This document shows, one piece after another, positions 54,525 to 62,321 of a stretch of 64,000 nucleotides of DNA. This DNA is from Bacteroidales bacterium. GTDB taxonomy: Bacteria; Bacteroidota; Bacteroidia; Bacteroidales; P3. Every line of letters begins with the position of its first letter. The stretch's first letter is position 1. Where the stretch lies: assembly GCA_009783885.1 (NCBI GenBank), contig WRCN01000008.1, positions 1-64,000 on the forward strand. The letters are read 5' to 3'. Under the pieces are notes generated by a model. It saw only the letters and a program-made list of their open reading frames with translations, ran no database searches and had not been told where the DNA came from. A program made the position numbers and the translations under genes.

Positions 54525-56873
54525 TTAAAATCCTGGTTCAGATTTTATGTATTCATCAATTCCTTTCGCTGCAGCACGTCCGGCCTCCATAGCGAGGATT
54601 ACAGTTGCAGCGCCGGTTACAGCATCGCCTCCTGCGAAAACGCCTTTTCGTGAGGTTTGTCCGGTGGCTTCATCTGCAACAATGCATTGCCATTTGTTTA
54701 TTTCCAAATCTTTTGTAGTACTTGCTATCAATGGATTTGGAGATGTTCCGAGCGACATCACGACAGCGTCGGCATCAATCACAAAGTCCGAGTTTTTAAT
54801 TTCGACAGGGCTTCTACGTCCTGATTGGTCAGGCTCTCCGAGCTCCATGCGAACACATTTCAAACCCGTTACCCAACCTTTTTCATCGCCTAAAATTTCT
54901 ACTGGATTGGTCAATACATTAAAGATAATGCCTTCCTCTTTAGCATGATGAAGTTCCTCGACACGTGCCGGCATTTCGGCTTCGGTACGACGATACACGA
55001 TGTAGGTTTCCGCACCCAAACGTTTGGCTACGCGTGCTGCGTCCATCGCCACATTTCCACCACCGACAATTACGATTTTTTTTCCGACAAACACTGGTGT
55101 TGAAGCATTGGGATGATAGGCTTTCATGAGGTTTGAACGGGTTAGAATTTCGTTTGCAGAAACAACACCGTTCAGGTTTTCCCCGGGAATGTTCATGAAT
55201 TTTGGCAAACCTGCGCCTGAGCCGATAAATACTGCAGAAAAACCTTCTTTATCCATCAAATCATCAATGGTTACCGTCTTTCCGACAACCACATTCGTTT
55301 CGATTTTTACGCCTAATTTTTTGAGATTATTGATTTCGTATTGCACGACTGCTTTGGGCAAACGAAACTCCGGAATGCCGTAAACCAAAACGCCTCCGGC
55401 TTCGTGCAAGGCTTCAAAAATCGTGACATCGTACCCCATTTTTGCTAAATCGCCTGCGCAAGTTAAACCTGCCGGGCCGCTACCGATTACAGCAATTTTA
55501 TGATTTTTTGATTCGGCTTTTTCGGTAAATGAAAGTTGGTTTTTCATCGCCCAATCGGCAACAAAACGTTCTAATTTTCCGATATCAACAGGTTCGCCTT
55601 TCACACCGAGAATACACACGCCTTCGCATTGTGTTTCTTGTGGGCACACGCGTCCGCATACGGCAGGCAAAGCCGAATCCTTTGCAATAATTCGTGCTGC
55701 TTCTTCGATATTTCCATTTTTGACTTCTGCAATAAACGCAGGAATATCAATCGCCACAGGGCATCCTGTAACACATTTTGGTTTTTTGCACAACAAGCAG
55801 CGGTTGGCTTCACGCGTGGCTTCGTCTAAATTGTAACCGTAGCAAACTTCTTGGAAATTTGTTGAACGAACGATTGGGTCTTGTACGCGGACAGGGACGC
55901 GGGATTTGGGGCGAGACGATTCCGTAGAGGGGCAGGTTGACCCTGCCCCTACAAGGGATTCGTACGGGCGGGGTTCGCCCGCCCTTTCATTTTCATAAAT
56001 TTCATCATTCACAACGCCCGTTAAATTACAAACGTGCTCGGATGTATCTGTTGCAATTTCGAACGCTTTATATTTGCTTTGACGACGCATTGCTTCATCG
56101 AAATCTACCTGATGTCCATCGAATTCGGGACCTTCCACACATGCAAAACGCACTTTTCCGCCAACAGTAACGCGACATGCGCCACACATACCGGTTCCGT
56201 CAATCATCAGCGTGTTAAGGCTGACAATTGTTTTGATGTTGTATTTTTTTGTCAATTCAGACACAAATTTCATCATGATCATCGGACCGATGGCAATTAC
56301 TTCATCATAGGCTTTGCCTTGTTTTTCGATTAAATCTGTGATCACATCCGTAACTCGTCCGTGAAATCCTGCGCTTCCATCATCGGTCGAAAGGTATACG
56401 TTTTTTGCGACTTTGCGCATATCGTCTACCATAAAAAGCAAGTCTTTGGTTCGTGCACCAATGATAACATCAGCAGAAATTCCGTGCTCGTGGAGCCATT
56501 TCACTTGTGGATAAATCGGCGCAGTTCCTACACCTCCCGCAACGAACAAAAACTTTTTTGCGGCGAGTTTTTCGATTGGTTCGTGGATAAATTCCGAAGC
56601 CAATCCAAGTGGTCCTACTACTTCCGTGAAAGCGTCTCCAACATTGAGTTTTTCCATTTTTTCGGTAGATTTTCCAACCACTTGAAACACGATGGTTACG
56701 GTACCTTTTTCAACATCATAATCGCAAATGGTGAGCGGAATTCGTTCACCGTTTTTTTCCAAAATCACAATAAGAAATTGTCCGGGTTTTGCCGATTGGG
56801 CAAGACGTGGGCTTTCCACGTCCATTAAATAAATTTGCGGAGCGACCAACTCCTTTTTCAAAATTTTATACAT
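54525..56873 (-). CDS. Fused NfnA-like ferredoxin-NADP reductase / GltD-like flavoprotein
   Basis: 782 aa. Residues ~1-290 are an NfnA/SudB/PyrK-like FAD and NAD reductase domain with a [2Fe-2S] motif GMCGACRVTVGGKVRFAC. Residues ~325-782 are GltD/SudA-like: Cys motifs CLLCKKPKCVTGCPVAID and CGRVCPQETQCEGVCILG for [4Fe-4S], a Rossmann motif GSGPAGLTCAGDLAKMGYDV and GGGNVAMDAARVAKRLGAET. This fused form is known in Bacteroidota. Residues ~296-316 are translated from a family A double hairpin, an in-frame insertion at the linker. Probable role: NADH/NADPH/ferredoxin electron exchange or glutamate synthase small subunit. Confidence 0.85.
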   Translation of the reverse strand: MYKILKKELVAPQIYLMDVESPRLAQSAKPGQFLIVILEKNGERIPLTICDYDVEKGTVTIVFQVVGKSTEKMEKLNVGDAFTEVVGPLGLASEFIHEPIEKLAAKKFLFVAGGVGTAPIYPQVKWLHEHGISADVIIGARTKDLLFMVDDMRKVAKNVYLSTDDGSAGFHGRVTDVITDLIEKQGKAYDEVIAIGPMIMMKFVSELTKKYNIKTIVSLNTLMIDGTGMCGACRVTVGGKVRFACVEGPEFDGHQVDFDEAMRRQSKYKAFEIATDTSEHVCNLTGVVNDEIYENERAGEPRPYESLVGAGSTCPSTESSRPKSRVPVRVQDPIVRSTNFQEVCYGYNLDEATREANRCLLCKKPKCVTGCPVAIDIPAFIAEVKNGNIEEAARIIAKDSALPAVCGRVCPQETQCEGVCILGVKGEPVDIGKLERFVADWAMKNQLSFTEKAESKNHKIAVIGSGPAGLTCAGDLAKMGYDVTIFEALHEAGGVLVYGIPEFRLPKAVVQYEINNLKKLGVKIETNVVVGKTVTIDDLMDKEGFSAVFIGSGAGLPKFMNIPGENLNGVVSANEILTRSNLMKAYHPNASTPVFVGKKIVIVGGGNVAMDAARVAKRLGAETYIVYRRTEAEMPARVEELHHAKEEGIIFNVLTNPVEILGDEKGWVTGLKCVRMELGEPDQSGRRSPVEIKNSDFVIDADAVVMSLGTSPNPLIASTTKDLEINKWQCIVADEATGQTSRKGVFAGGDAVTGAATVILAMEAGRAAAKGIDEYIKSEPGF
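55926..55985. repeat. Family A double hairpin inside a coding sequence
   Basis: AGGGGCAGG-TTGA-CCCTGCCCCT-AC (55927-55951) and GGGCGGGG-TTCG-CCCGCCC (55965-55985). Translated on the minus strand as ERAGEPRPYESLVGAGSTCP with no stop codon. Confidence 0.92.
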
Positions 56874-56876
56874 ACA

Positions 56877-57455
56877 TTAAAATCGTTTTCCAAGAAAAAT
56901 TCCTGATCGTAAATAAACATCATTATAACCAAACATCCACCCACCACCAACAAAAATGTCTAATGTTGTGCCTTTTGTGTTATAAACTTTAAATCCGGAG
57001 GCAATACCTATACCAAATGTATAATAAGTTTCATAGCCATAGGTATAGACATTGCTGAATGGCCCACCACCAGCAAGAAAAGAAGCTTTTTGATCCCTTG
57101 CAATTAATCCCATATTACCTTCTATAAAAAAACCTGACGTAGGCTTTTCATCAAAATATAAACGATAAGTTCCTAATAATTGCATTTTGGTATCAGTAAA
57201 ATTCAGCCAAGAACCAAATTCGATATCATCAGCAATAACACTCGTCCAAGGACTAAATTGATAGAAAGTTGCAACTCCTGCTGAGCTCCAGTTGTTGATC
57301 AAGTATTCATACTCTACTTTCAACATACTGCCTACTATGAGAGAAACGACATCTAACTTTAATTCATTTTTTTTTCGAGTAGAAGTTTCCTGTGTTTCTG
57401 CACCAACTTGCCAAGTCAGGGCAAGCAACAATGCAATCAGCGTAATTTTTTTCAT
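56877..57455 (-). CDS. Outer-membrane beta-barrel protein, paralog 2
   Basis: 192 aa from MKKITLIALLLALTWQVGA. Signal peptide, then a strand-rich region with conserved internal blocks YEYLINNWSSAGVATF, TYRLYFDEKPTSGFFIEGNMGL and GTTLDIFVGGGWMFG, ending LGKRF. Paralogous to the next upstream gene: same signal peptide, same three blocks. Located 14 nt downstream of it. Start is placed at the signal peptide; a 12-residue N-terminal extension is in frame but not convincing. Confidence 0.72.
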   Translation of the reverse strand: MKKITLIALLLALTWQVGAETQETSTRKKNELKLDVVSLIVGSMLKVEYEYLINNWSSAGVATFYQFSPWTSVIADDIEFGSWLNFTDTKMQLLGTYRLYFDEKPTSGFFIEGNMGLIARDQKASFLAGGGPFSNVYTYGYETYYTFGIGIASGFKVYNTKGTTLDIFVGGGWMFGYNDVYLRSGIFLGKRF

Positions 57456-57469
57456 ATTTTCCATGCGAA

Positions 57470-57955
57470 TTAAAACCGTTTTCCTATACAAACCCCTACA
57501 CGCGGATAAATGGATGGAGCATAATATCTATACCTGTCAATTTCAAACACTCTCCCCAGACCTATGAAAACATCAAGTGTAACATTCGATTTGGTTACGA
57601 ATTTCTGTCCAATCGCCAAACCTACTCCAGGCACGGTATAATTTTTTGCACCCGTTATTCCAAAATTACCTTCCAAGAAAAAGCCCGAAGCATATTCTTT
57701 CCCAAAATATAATCTGTAAAATCCCAACAGTTGATATCCATACGCCGGGTCACTATTAGGATTGCCAAGGGCAACTATTCCTAATGAGCTTTGATCATTA
57801 ATCAAACGTTCAAACTCTACTTTGAATGCAAGTCCTAAAAGGTAAGCCGCATCAATTTTGAATTCATTTTTTACGAGATTGGGTATTTCATTAGTTTGTG
57901 CATTAACTTGCCAAGTCAGTGCAAGCAATAATGCAATTAGGGTGATTTTTTTCAT
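57470..57955 (-). CDS. Outer-membrane beta-barrel protein, paralog 1
   Basis: 161 aa. Signal peptide MKKITLIALLLALTWQVNAQ identical to paralog 2 through the first 17 residues. Then FERLINDQSSLGIVAL, FYRLYFGKEYASGFFLEGNF and VTLDVFIGLGRVF, ending CIGKRF. Resembles DUF3575-like barrels by composition, but this is not certain. The two genes form a tandem pair; function unknown. Confidence 0.72.
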   Translation of the reverse strand: MKKITLIALLLALTWQVNAQTNEIPNLVKNEFKIDAAYLLGLAFKVEFERLINDQSSLGIVALGNPNSDPAYGYQLLGFYRLYFGKEYASGFFLEGNFGITGAKNYTVPGVGLAIGQKFVTKSNVTLDVFIGLGRVFEIDRYRYYAPSIYPRVGVCIGKRF

Positions 57956-57973
57956 AGGTTTATTTTTTTTATT

Positions 57974-58008
57974 TTTGTAAGGGCGGGTGTGAACCCCGCC
58001 CTTACAAA
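57974..58008. repeat. Family A single hairpin / terminator-like
   Basis: TTTGTAAGGGCGGG-TGTGA-ACCCCGCCCTTACAAA, between ftcD and the barrel pair. Could end the ftcD transcript. Confidence 0.75.
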
Positions 58009-59703
58009 TTATATTTTTGCATCCACCATCTTCATAATTTCAGCTTCTAAGGCCATTGCTTTGGCTTGAATTTCGTTGCCTTTGGCGACGATGTTGTCTA
58101 CAAACGTTTTGTCTTTGTAGTCGCCGCAATTGATTTTTACATTGTAGAATGCGCCCATCACTGCCGAACGTGCGCACAACGCGCCAACACCCGCGTCTGT
58201 GACAGAGGCAGGGTTGCCAATTTCAACCATCGCTTTGCAAAGTTCGAATACTTTCATGGTAACTTCCATCGTGCGAAATGGCACTTCGATGGCGTATTTC
58301 GTAGCGTCTTGAATCGCCTGTGTTCTCGCGGTTTTTTCCTCGTCCGTATTTTTTGGCAAGCCGAATGCGTCCATGATTTTATTGAACGAATGGGTGTCCT
58401 CATCCACTAAAAACAACAATTCGTCTTTCAACGCTTGCCCTTTTTCTGCCCAGTTCGAAAATTCTTCCCAACGATCGTCCCAACCGGCTTTGTGCGAGGA
58501 TAAATTTGCAACCATCGTTCCCAACGCAGCACCCAACGCAGCCATATAAGCAGAGATTGAACCACCACCGGGAGCAGGAGATTCCGAAGCCGTTTCATCG
58601 GCAAAACCTTTGCAAGTCATGTCGATTAACTTTTTGGATTTATCCTCAGCATCTAACAGGTATTCGATGATACGTTCTTGCGGATTGTAAGGTTTCAAAT
58701 CATCTAATCCCATTGATTTTACTGCAATTTTAATCAACTCATCTTCCGAAACGCCAACCGAACGTTGTTGTTTTTTCAAAAAATATTTTCCCGCTTCGAT
58801 CATACATTTTTTCGGAACCAAACCCACGATTTCCGAACCTGTTACACGAATGCCGCGTTCTTCCGCTTTTTTGCAAACTTCGTCAAACGCAATATGAACA
58901 GGTGTTATGGAAACATTCGTGATATTCATCGAAACTTGTGCAATGCCATATTCTTCAATAAACCAACCAATCGCTTTCGTTGCTTTCAACGTGCCCGGAA
59001 TCATCACAGGCTCGCCTTTTTCATCAAGAATAGGTTTTCCATTCACTTTTCCGCCTTCCCTTGCCGGACGACCTTTTTCGCGAACGTCAAAGGCAATTGC
59101 ATTCGCACGGCGTGTTGAAGTTGTGTTCAAATTGTAATTAATCGCAACCAAAAAATCACGAGCCGAAATCGCTGTTGCACCTGTTTTTTCTACGTGTTTG
59201 TTAAATTCTGCAGGTCCGTAACAAGGTTTCCAATCCGGATCAGATAATTTTTTATTCAAACCTTCGTATTCCCCTGCTCGACAACTTGCCAAATTGCGAC
59301 GTTTTTCTTCTTTTGCCGCATTTTCGTAGCAATACACCGGAATTTTCAACTCTTCGCCAACGCGTTTCGCCAATTTGTGTGCATATTCCGCTGTTTCCTC
59401 CATCGAAATATTCGACACGGGAACAAACGGACACACATCCGTAGCACCAAAACGCGGATGTTCGCCTTTGTGATTACGCATATCAATCACTTCACTCGCT
59501 TTTTTGATGGCTTGAAAAGCGGCTTCAACCACCTCATCTGGAGTACCTACAAATGTCACAACCGTGCGGTTTGTAGCATAACCGGGGTCAACATCCAAAA
59601 GTTTAACTCCTTTGATTTTTTCGATTTCATTTGTGATTTGTTTAATCACGTCCATGTTACGCCCTTCGCTGAAATTAGGCACGCACTCGATCAGTTTTTT
59701 CAT
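58009..59703 (-). CDS. ftcD: Bifunctional glutamate formimidoyltransferase / formimidoyl-THF cyclodeaminase
   Basis: 564 aa from MKKLIECVPNFSEGRNMDV. N-terminal and central FTCD transferase domains (NHKGEHPRFGATDVCPFVP), then a C-terminal cyclodeaminase domain (about 370-564) with SPAPGGGSISAYMAALGAAL. Moves the formimino group of formiminoglutamate, from histidine degradation, to tetrahydrofolate and releases ammonia. No other hut genes nearby. An in-frame extension of 16 codons to 59751 is rejected in favour of the ATG behind the promoter at 59722. Confidence 0.93.
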   Translation of the reverse strand: MKKLIECVPNFSEGRNMDVIKQITNEIEKIKGVKLLDVDPGYATNRTVVTFVGTPDEVVEAAFQAIKKASEVIDMRNHKGEHPRFGATDVCPFVPVSNISMEETAEYAHKLAKRVGEELKIPVYCYENAAKEEKRRNLASCRAGEYEGLNKKLSDPDWKPCYGPAEFNKHVEKTGATAISARDFLVAINYNLNTTSTRRANAIAFDVREKGRPAREGGKVNGKPILDEKGEPVMIPGTLKATKAIGWFIEEYGIAQVSMNITNVSITPVHIAFDEVCKKAEERGIRVTGSEIVGLVPKKCMIEAGKYFLKKQQRSVGVSEDELIKIAVKSMGLDDLKPYNPQERIIEYLLDAEDKSKKLIDMTCKGFADETASESPAPGGGSISAYMAALGAALGTMVANLSSHKAGWDDRWEEFSNWAEKGQALKDELLFLVDEDTHSFNKIMDAFGLPKNTDEEKTARTQAIQDATKYAIEVPFRTMEVTMKVFELCKAMVEIGNPASVTDAGVGALCARSAVMGAFYNVKINCGDYKDKTFVDNIVAKGNEIQAKAMALEAEIMKMVDAKI

Positions 59704-59721
59704 GTTTTTTTGTTTTTGGTG

Positions 59722-59760
59722 CAAAGATACGAAAAAATTACGAATTATCAATTACGAATT
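59722..59760 (-). promoter_or_regulatory. ftcD promoter, over a family C repeat
   Basis: Minus strand TATCTTTG (59722-59729), 18 nt upstream of the ATG. Two ATTACGAATT units (59737-59746 and 59751-59760), related to those upstream of manA, cover the -33 region. Confidence 0.65.
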
Positions 59761-59834
59761 CAAAAGGCTTATTTTTATGTCGTTCATAGATTTTTTTGTT
59801 GAGAACTTAGTTTGTGTAACTCGAAAAAAATGTG

Positions 59835-59842
59835 TAACTTTG
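59835..59842 (+). promoter_or_regulatory. Possible promoter of the 60-kb cassette
   Basis: TAACTTTG on the + strand, about 140 nt before the ATG of the membrane-protein gene. Confidence 0.5.
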
Positions 59843-59873
59843 TAGAAAAATTTCCGCTTGACCGAGCCGTAAT

Positions 59874-59977
59874 GAAACTTTACAGTTTTCGGCAAAGATG
59901 CAACGGAGGCGGAGATTGTTGCGGAATTGATGGGGAGGTATCAGAGAATTGTGGAAATGAAAATAATTGAAAAATAA
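59874..59977 (+). pseudogene. Possible C-terminal gene remnant
   Basis: An open frame FGKDATEAEIVAELMGRYQR...KIIEK ends in TAA at about 59977 with no start codon of its own; its composition looks protein-like (helix) rather than random. It may be the end of a lost gene. No family recognised. Confidence 0.3.
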
Positions 59978-59984
59978 AAAAATT

Positions 59985-60425
59985 ATGGAACAGAAAGAAT
60001 TTGACGAACAAAAGGCAAGATATCGAGAAACTCTTGTTAGCACAAAGTATAAGAGTGAAGAGTTTTATGAAAAGAACATAACCTACATCACAGCGGGAAC
60101 GCTTGCATTATCGCTAACTTTTATAGACCGAATAGTTACTCTGAATAACTCTTGTAGTATTTGGTTGCTAATTACGAGTTGGTCTATACTTGCATTAACA
60201 TTATTGATAAACTTGACATCTCATCAAGTTTCAAGTTGGTTTCACGATAAAAATATTAGGGATTTGGATAATTTAGAAAATTCAGATAATAGTAAACAAA
60301 TTTTCTCCAATAACTTTTACATCAGAAATAAGAAACTTTGGTGGATGAATTTTGCAACAACCTTTGGACTAATAACGGGCATTATATTTTTAATCATATT
60401 TTGCTCAATAAATATCAACTTATGA
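59985..60425 (+). CDS. Unknown small membrane protein with three TM helices
   Basis: 146 aa. A charged N-terminal segment (MEQKEFDEQKARYRETL...) precedes three hydrophobic helices: about 30-52 (ITYITAGTLALSLTFI), 58-80 (IWLLITSWSILALTLLINL) and 118-143 (MNFATTFGLITGIIFLIIF). The cytoplasmic loop carries DLDNLENSDNS. Not recognised as a family. Its stop TGA overlaps the start of the following small gene (ATGA), so they are coupled. Confidence 0.68.
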   Translation: MEQKEFDEQKARYRETLVSTKYKSEEFYEKNITYITAGTLALSLTFIDRIVTLNNSCSIWLLITSWSILALTLLINLTSHQVSSWFHDKNIRDLDNLENSDNSKQIFSNNFYIRNKKLWWMNFATTFGLITGIIFLIIFCSININL

Positions 60426-60634
60426 GAATCGAAAGTAAGAAACCAAACAAAATCAAGCGCACGTTTCAAAATGCACTAACTTCACCGCCGCCGACATCGT
60501 GCTTAACTGGCGGAAAAACCAAGATTGGAGATGCAATTACTCCAACCCCTCCTCCACCATCTTTAGCCAACCCATCTGAAAATTCGGGCAAAAAACAAAC
60601 ATCAAACGACACGTCAAAACACAAAATCAATTAA
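60422..60634 (+). CDS. Pro/Ser-rich small protein A
   Basis: 70 aa, basic N-terminus (MRIESKKPNKIKRTF) then a disordered Pro/Ser/Thr segment with PPPPSLANPSENSGKKQTS and an ending NDTSKHKIN. Overlaps the membrane-protein gene by 4 nt. Its C-terminal half matches protein B residue for residue at several positions (PPxSLxxPSxNS, then DTSKxK). Confidence 0.6.
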   Translation: MRIESKKPNKIKRTFQNALTSPPPTSCLTGGKTKIGDAITPTPPPPSLANPSENSGKKQTSNDTSKHKIN

Positions 60635-60635
60635 A

Positions 60636-60806
60636 ATGGCAAACAACAGAAACGTAGACAAAACTAAAGACTCAAATTATTTTGAGAAAGGGTTGACAAG
60701 CACTACTCCACCGTCATCTCTAATCCAACCATCAAACAATTCAGACAAAAATCCAAGTGGTGGGCAACCATCAAACAATTCGTCTGACACTTCAAAAATG
60801 AAGTAA
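60636..60806 (+). CDS. Pro/Ser-rich small protein B, paralog of A
   Basis: 56 aa. Begins MANNRNVDKTKDSNYFEKGL, then PPSSLIQPSNNSDKNPSGG and ends SSDTSKMK. Starts 1 nt after protein A stops. The shared pattern with A indicates an ancient tandem duplication. Function unknown; it may bind or be exported with the membrane protein upstream. Confidence 0.55.
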   Translation: MANNRNVDKTKDSNYFEKGLTSTTPPSSLIQPSNNSDKNPSGGQPSNNSSDTSKMK

Positions 60807-60819
60807 AAGGAAACGATAG

Positions 60820-60856
60820 CAAGCAGATTCCTCACTTCGTTCGGAATAACGGCAAA
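60820..60856. repeat. Partial family B element
   Basis: GCAGATTCCTCACTTCGTTCGGAATAACGG, the same words (AGATTCCTC, CGGAATAAC) as in the nested element at 61092. Confidence 0.6.
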
Positions 60857-61010
60857 ATAGCGAACCGTAAAAAAACATGAGCGAAGCGAATACCTTACTG
60901 CGAAAATTGTCAGAGCGGTAGCGGCGACATAATTTTCACAAAGATTTTTTTTTGTTCGTTTTTTTTGGTCACAAAAAAATGAACAACAATGAAAACCAAA
61001 AATATTTCCG

Positions 61011-61066
61011 TACCTTTGCCCGTAGGGCAAAAACCGACGCTACACCCAAAAAAATCCGTATCTTTG
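61011..61066 (+). promoter_or_regulatory. Two promoter-like elements in the 60.8-61.4 kb gap
   Basis: TACCTTTG (61011-61018) and TATCTTTG (61059-61066) lie upstream of the nested palindrome. No gene starts after them before the palindrome terminator, so they may drive a short non-coding transcript ending at about 61218. Confidence 0.4.
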
Positions 61067-61091
61067 CAAATGAAAAAACACGAACACAATA

Positions 61092-61268
61092 GCCAACAGA
61101 TTCCTCGCGGAGTTTATCCTGAGCGTAGCCGAAGGGCTCGGAATGACACGCCGTTTCATGTGGGTAAAGGAGAGAGCGGTGGCGACTTCGTCGCCACCGC
61201 TCTCTCCCCCTTTTTTTTGTGACACATCGTCATTCCGAAGGAGCGGAGCGACTGAGGAATCTGTTGGC
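61092..61268. repeat. Nested palindromic (MITE-like) element, family B
   Basis: Outer 15-bp perfect arms GCCAACAGATTCCTC (61092-61106) and GAGGAATCTGTTGGC (61254-61268). Middle 9-bp arms CGGAATGAC (61139-61147) and GTCATTCCG (61229-61237). Innermost 18-bp perfect hairpin starting GGAGAGAGCGGTGGCGAC with loop TTC (61169-61207), followed by eight T. No ORF inside. Confidence 0.88.
61169..61218 (+). terminator. 18-bp hairpin plus T-tract
   Basis: The innermost hairpin of the nested element followed by CCCTTTTTTTT: has the form of a very strong terminator in the + direction. Confidence 0.75.
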
Positions 61269-61349
61269 AACTAAACCTATCAAAATAATTCCGTACTTTT
61301 TTTAAGAGTTTTTAACACTTTCTAAGTTTTTTATTTGGATTTTTTGGCG

Positions 61350-61357
61350 TAACTTTG
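61350..61357 (+). promoter_or_regulatory. Promoter of the BRO-N gene
   Basis: TAACTTTG, 24 nt before the ATG at 61381. Confidence 0.6.
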
Positions 61358-61379
61358 CAAAAAATTAAAAACACTCAAC

Positions 61380-62216
61380 ATGAAACAAGAAATACAGATC
61401 TTTGAAGACAAAAAAGTTCGTACACTATGGAACGAAACAGAGGAAGAATGGTATTTTTCTCTGATAGATGTAATTAGCATCTTAACTGGAAGTGAAAATC
61501 CTCGTCGCTATTGGAGCGACCTGAAAATCAAGTTAGAAAAAGAAGGTAGCCAACTGTACGAAAATATCGTACAGTTGAAAATGCTTGCTCATGATGGCAA
61601 AATGAGAATGACGGATGTTGCTAATTTACAACAACTTTTCCGTATTATACAGTCCATTCCTTCGCCAAAAGCAGAGCCGTTCAAAATATGGATGGCAGAA
61701 GTGGCCAAACAACGTCTCGACCAACTGCAAGACCCCGAACTGTCTATTGAACAAGCAATGCTCGACTACAAACGGCTCGGTTATTCCGATAGTTGGATTA
61801 ACCAGCGCCTAAAAAGCATAGAAATTCGCAAGGATTTAACCGACGAATGGAAAAAACACGGACTAAAAGAAGGTGTACAATTTGCTACCTTAACCGACAT
61901 TATTACGAAAACGTGGAGCGGAAAAACTACAAAGGAATATAAACAATTCAAAGGATTGAAAAAAGAAAATTTGCGAGATAATATGACCAATAAAGAATTG
62001 GTTTTAAACATGCTCGCAGAACTTTCCACAAAAGAAATTTCGGAAACAACAAGTCCCGAAACAATGGCAGACCACCAAAAAGTAGCACGTCAAGGTGGCG
62101 AAGTTGCTAAAAATGCACGGTTAGAACTTGAACAAAAAACAGGAAAAAAGGTAGTTACGCCTTTGAATGCAAAGCAAAGTCTTTTATTAGATAAAAAAGA
62201 TTCGCAAGAGGACTAA
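61380..62216 (+). CDS. BRO N-terminal domain protein (phage antirepressor / DinD-like)
   Basis: 278 aa. Residues ~1-110 have the BRO-N pattern: IFEDKKVRTLWNETEEEWYFSLIDVISIL, then NPRRYWSDLKIKL and RMTDVANLQQLFRIIQSIP. Such domains bind DNA in phage antirepressors and DinD-like proteins. The C-terminal part (about 140-278) has a basic helical segment. Stand-alone in the chromosome with its own promoter and no phage genes around it. Function inferred from the domain only. Confidence 0.8.
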   Translation: MKQEIQIFEDKKVRTLWNETEEEWYFSLIDVISILTGSENPRRYWSDLKIKLEKEGSQLYENIVQLKMLAHDGKMRMTDVANLQQLFRIIQSIPSPKAEPFKIWMAEVAKQRLDQLQDPELSIEQAMLDYKRLGYSDSWINQRLKSIEIRKDLTDEWKKHGLKEGVQFATLTDIITKTWSGKTTKEYKQFKGLKKENLRDNMTNKELVLNMLAELSTKEISETTSPETMADHQKVARQGGEVAKNARLELEQKTGKKVVTPLNAKQSLLLDKKDSQED

Positions 62217-62287
62217 TAATTTTGCGCTTCATTTATACTAATTTACTAATTCCCAATTTTTAATTTTCAATTCTCATTTAATTTTCA

Positions 62288-62295
62288 TATCTTTG
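62288..62295 (+). promoter_or_regulatory. Promoter of the aminotransferase gene
   Basis: TATCTTTG, 26 nt before the TTG start at 62322; predicted leader about 20 nt. Confidence 0.65.
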
Positions 62296-62321
62296 TAGTC
62301 TCCATTTAATTACAAAACCCT

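Noticed and set aside
54525..56873. Misassembly fusing two flavoprotein genes
   Set aside because: The fused form is known in Bacteroidota; only the inserted repeat at the linker is unusual.
60807..61379. Genes in the 573-nt gap
   Set aside because: Only very short frames; the sequence is accounted for by family B repeats, the nested palindrome and promoter-like elements.
61380..62216. Prophage remnant around the BRO-N gene
   Set aside because: No integrase, capsid or other phage genes are nearby; BRO-N proteins are often stand-alone in Bacteroidota.
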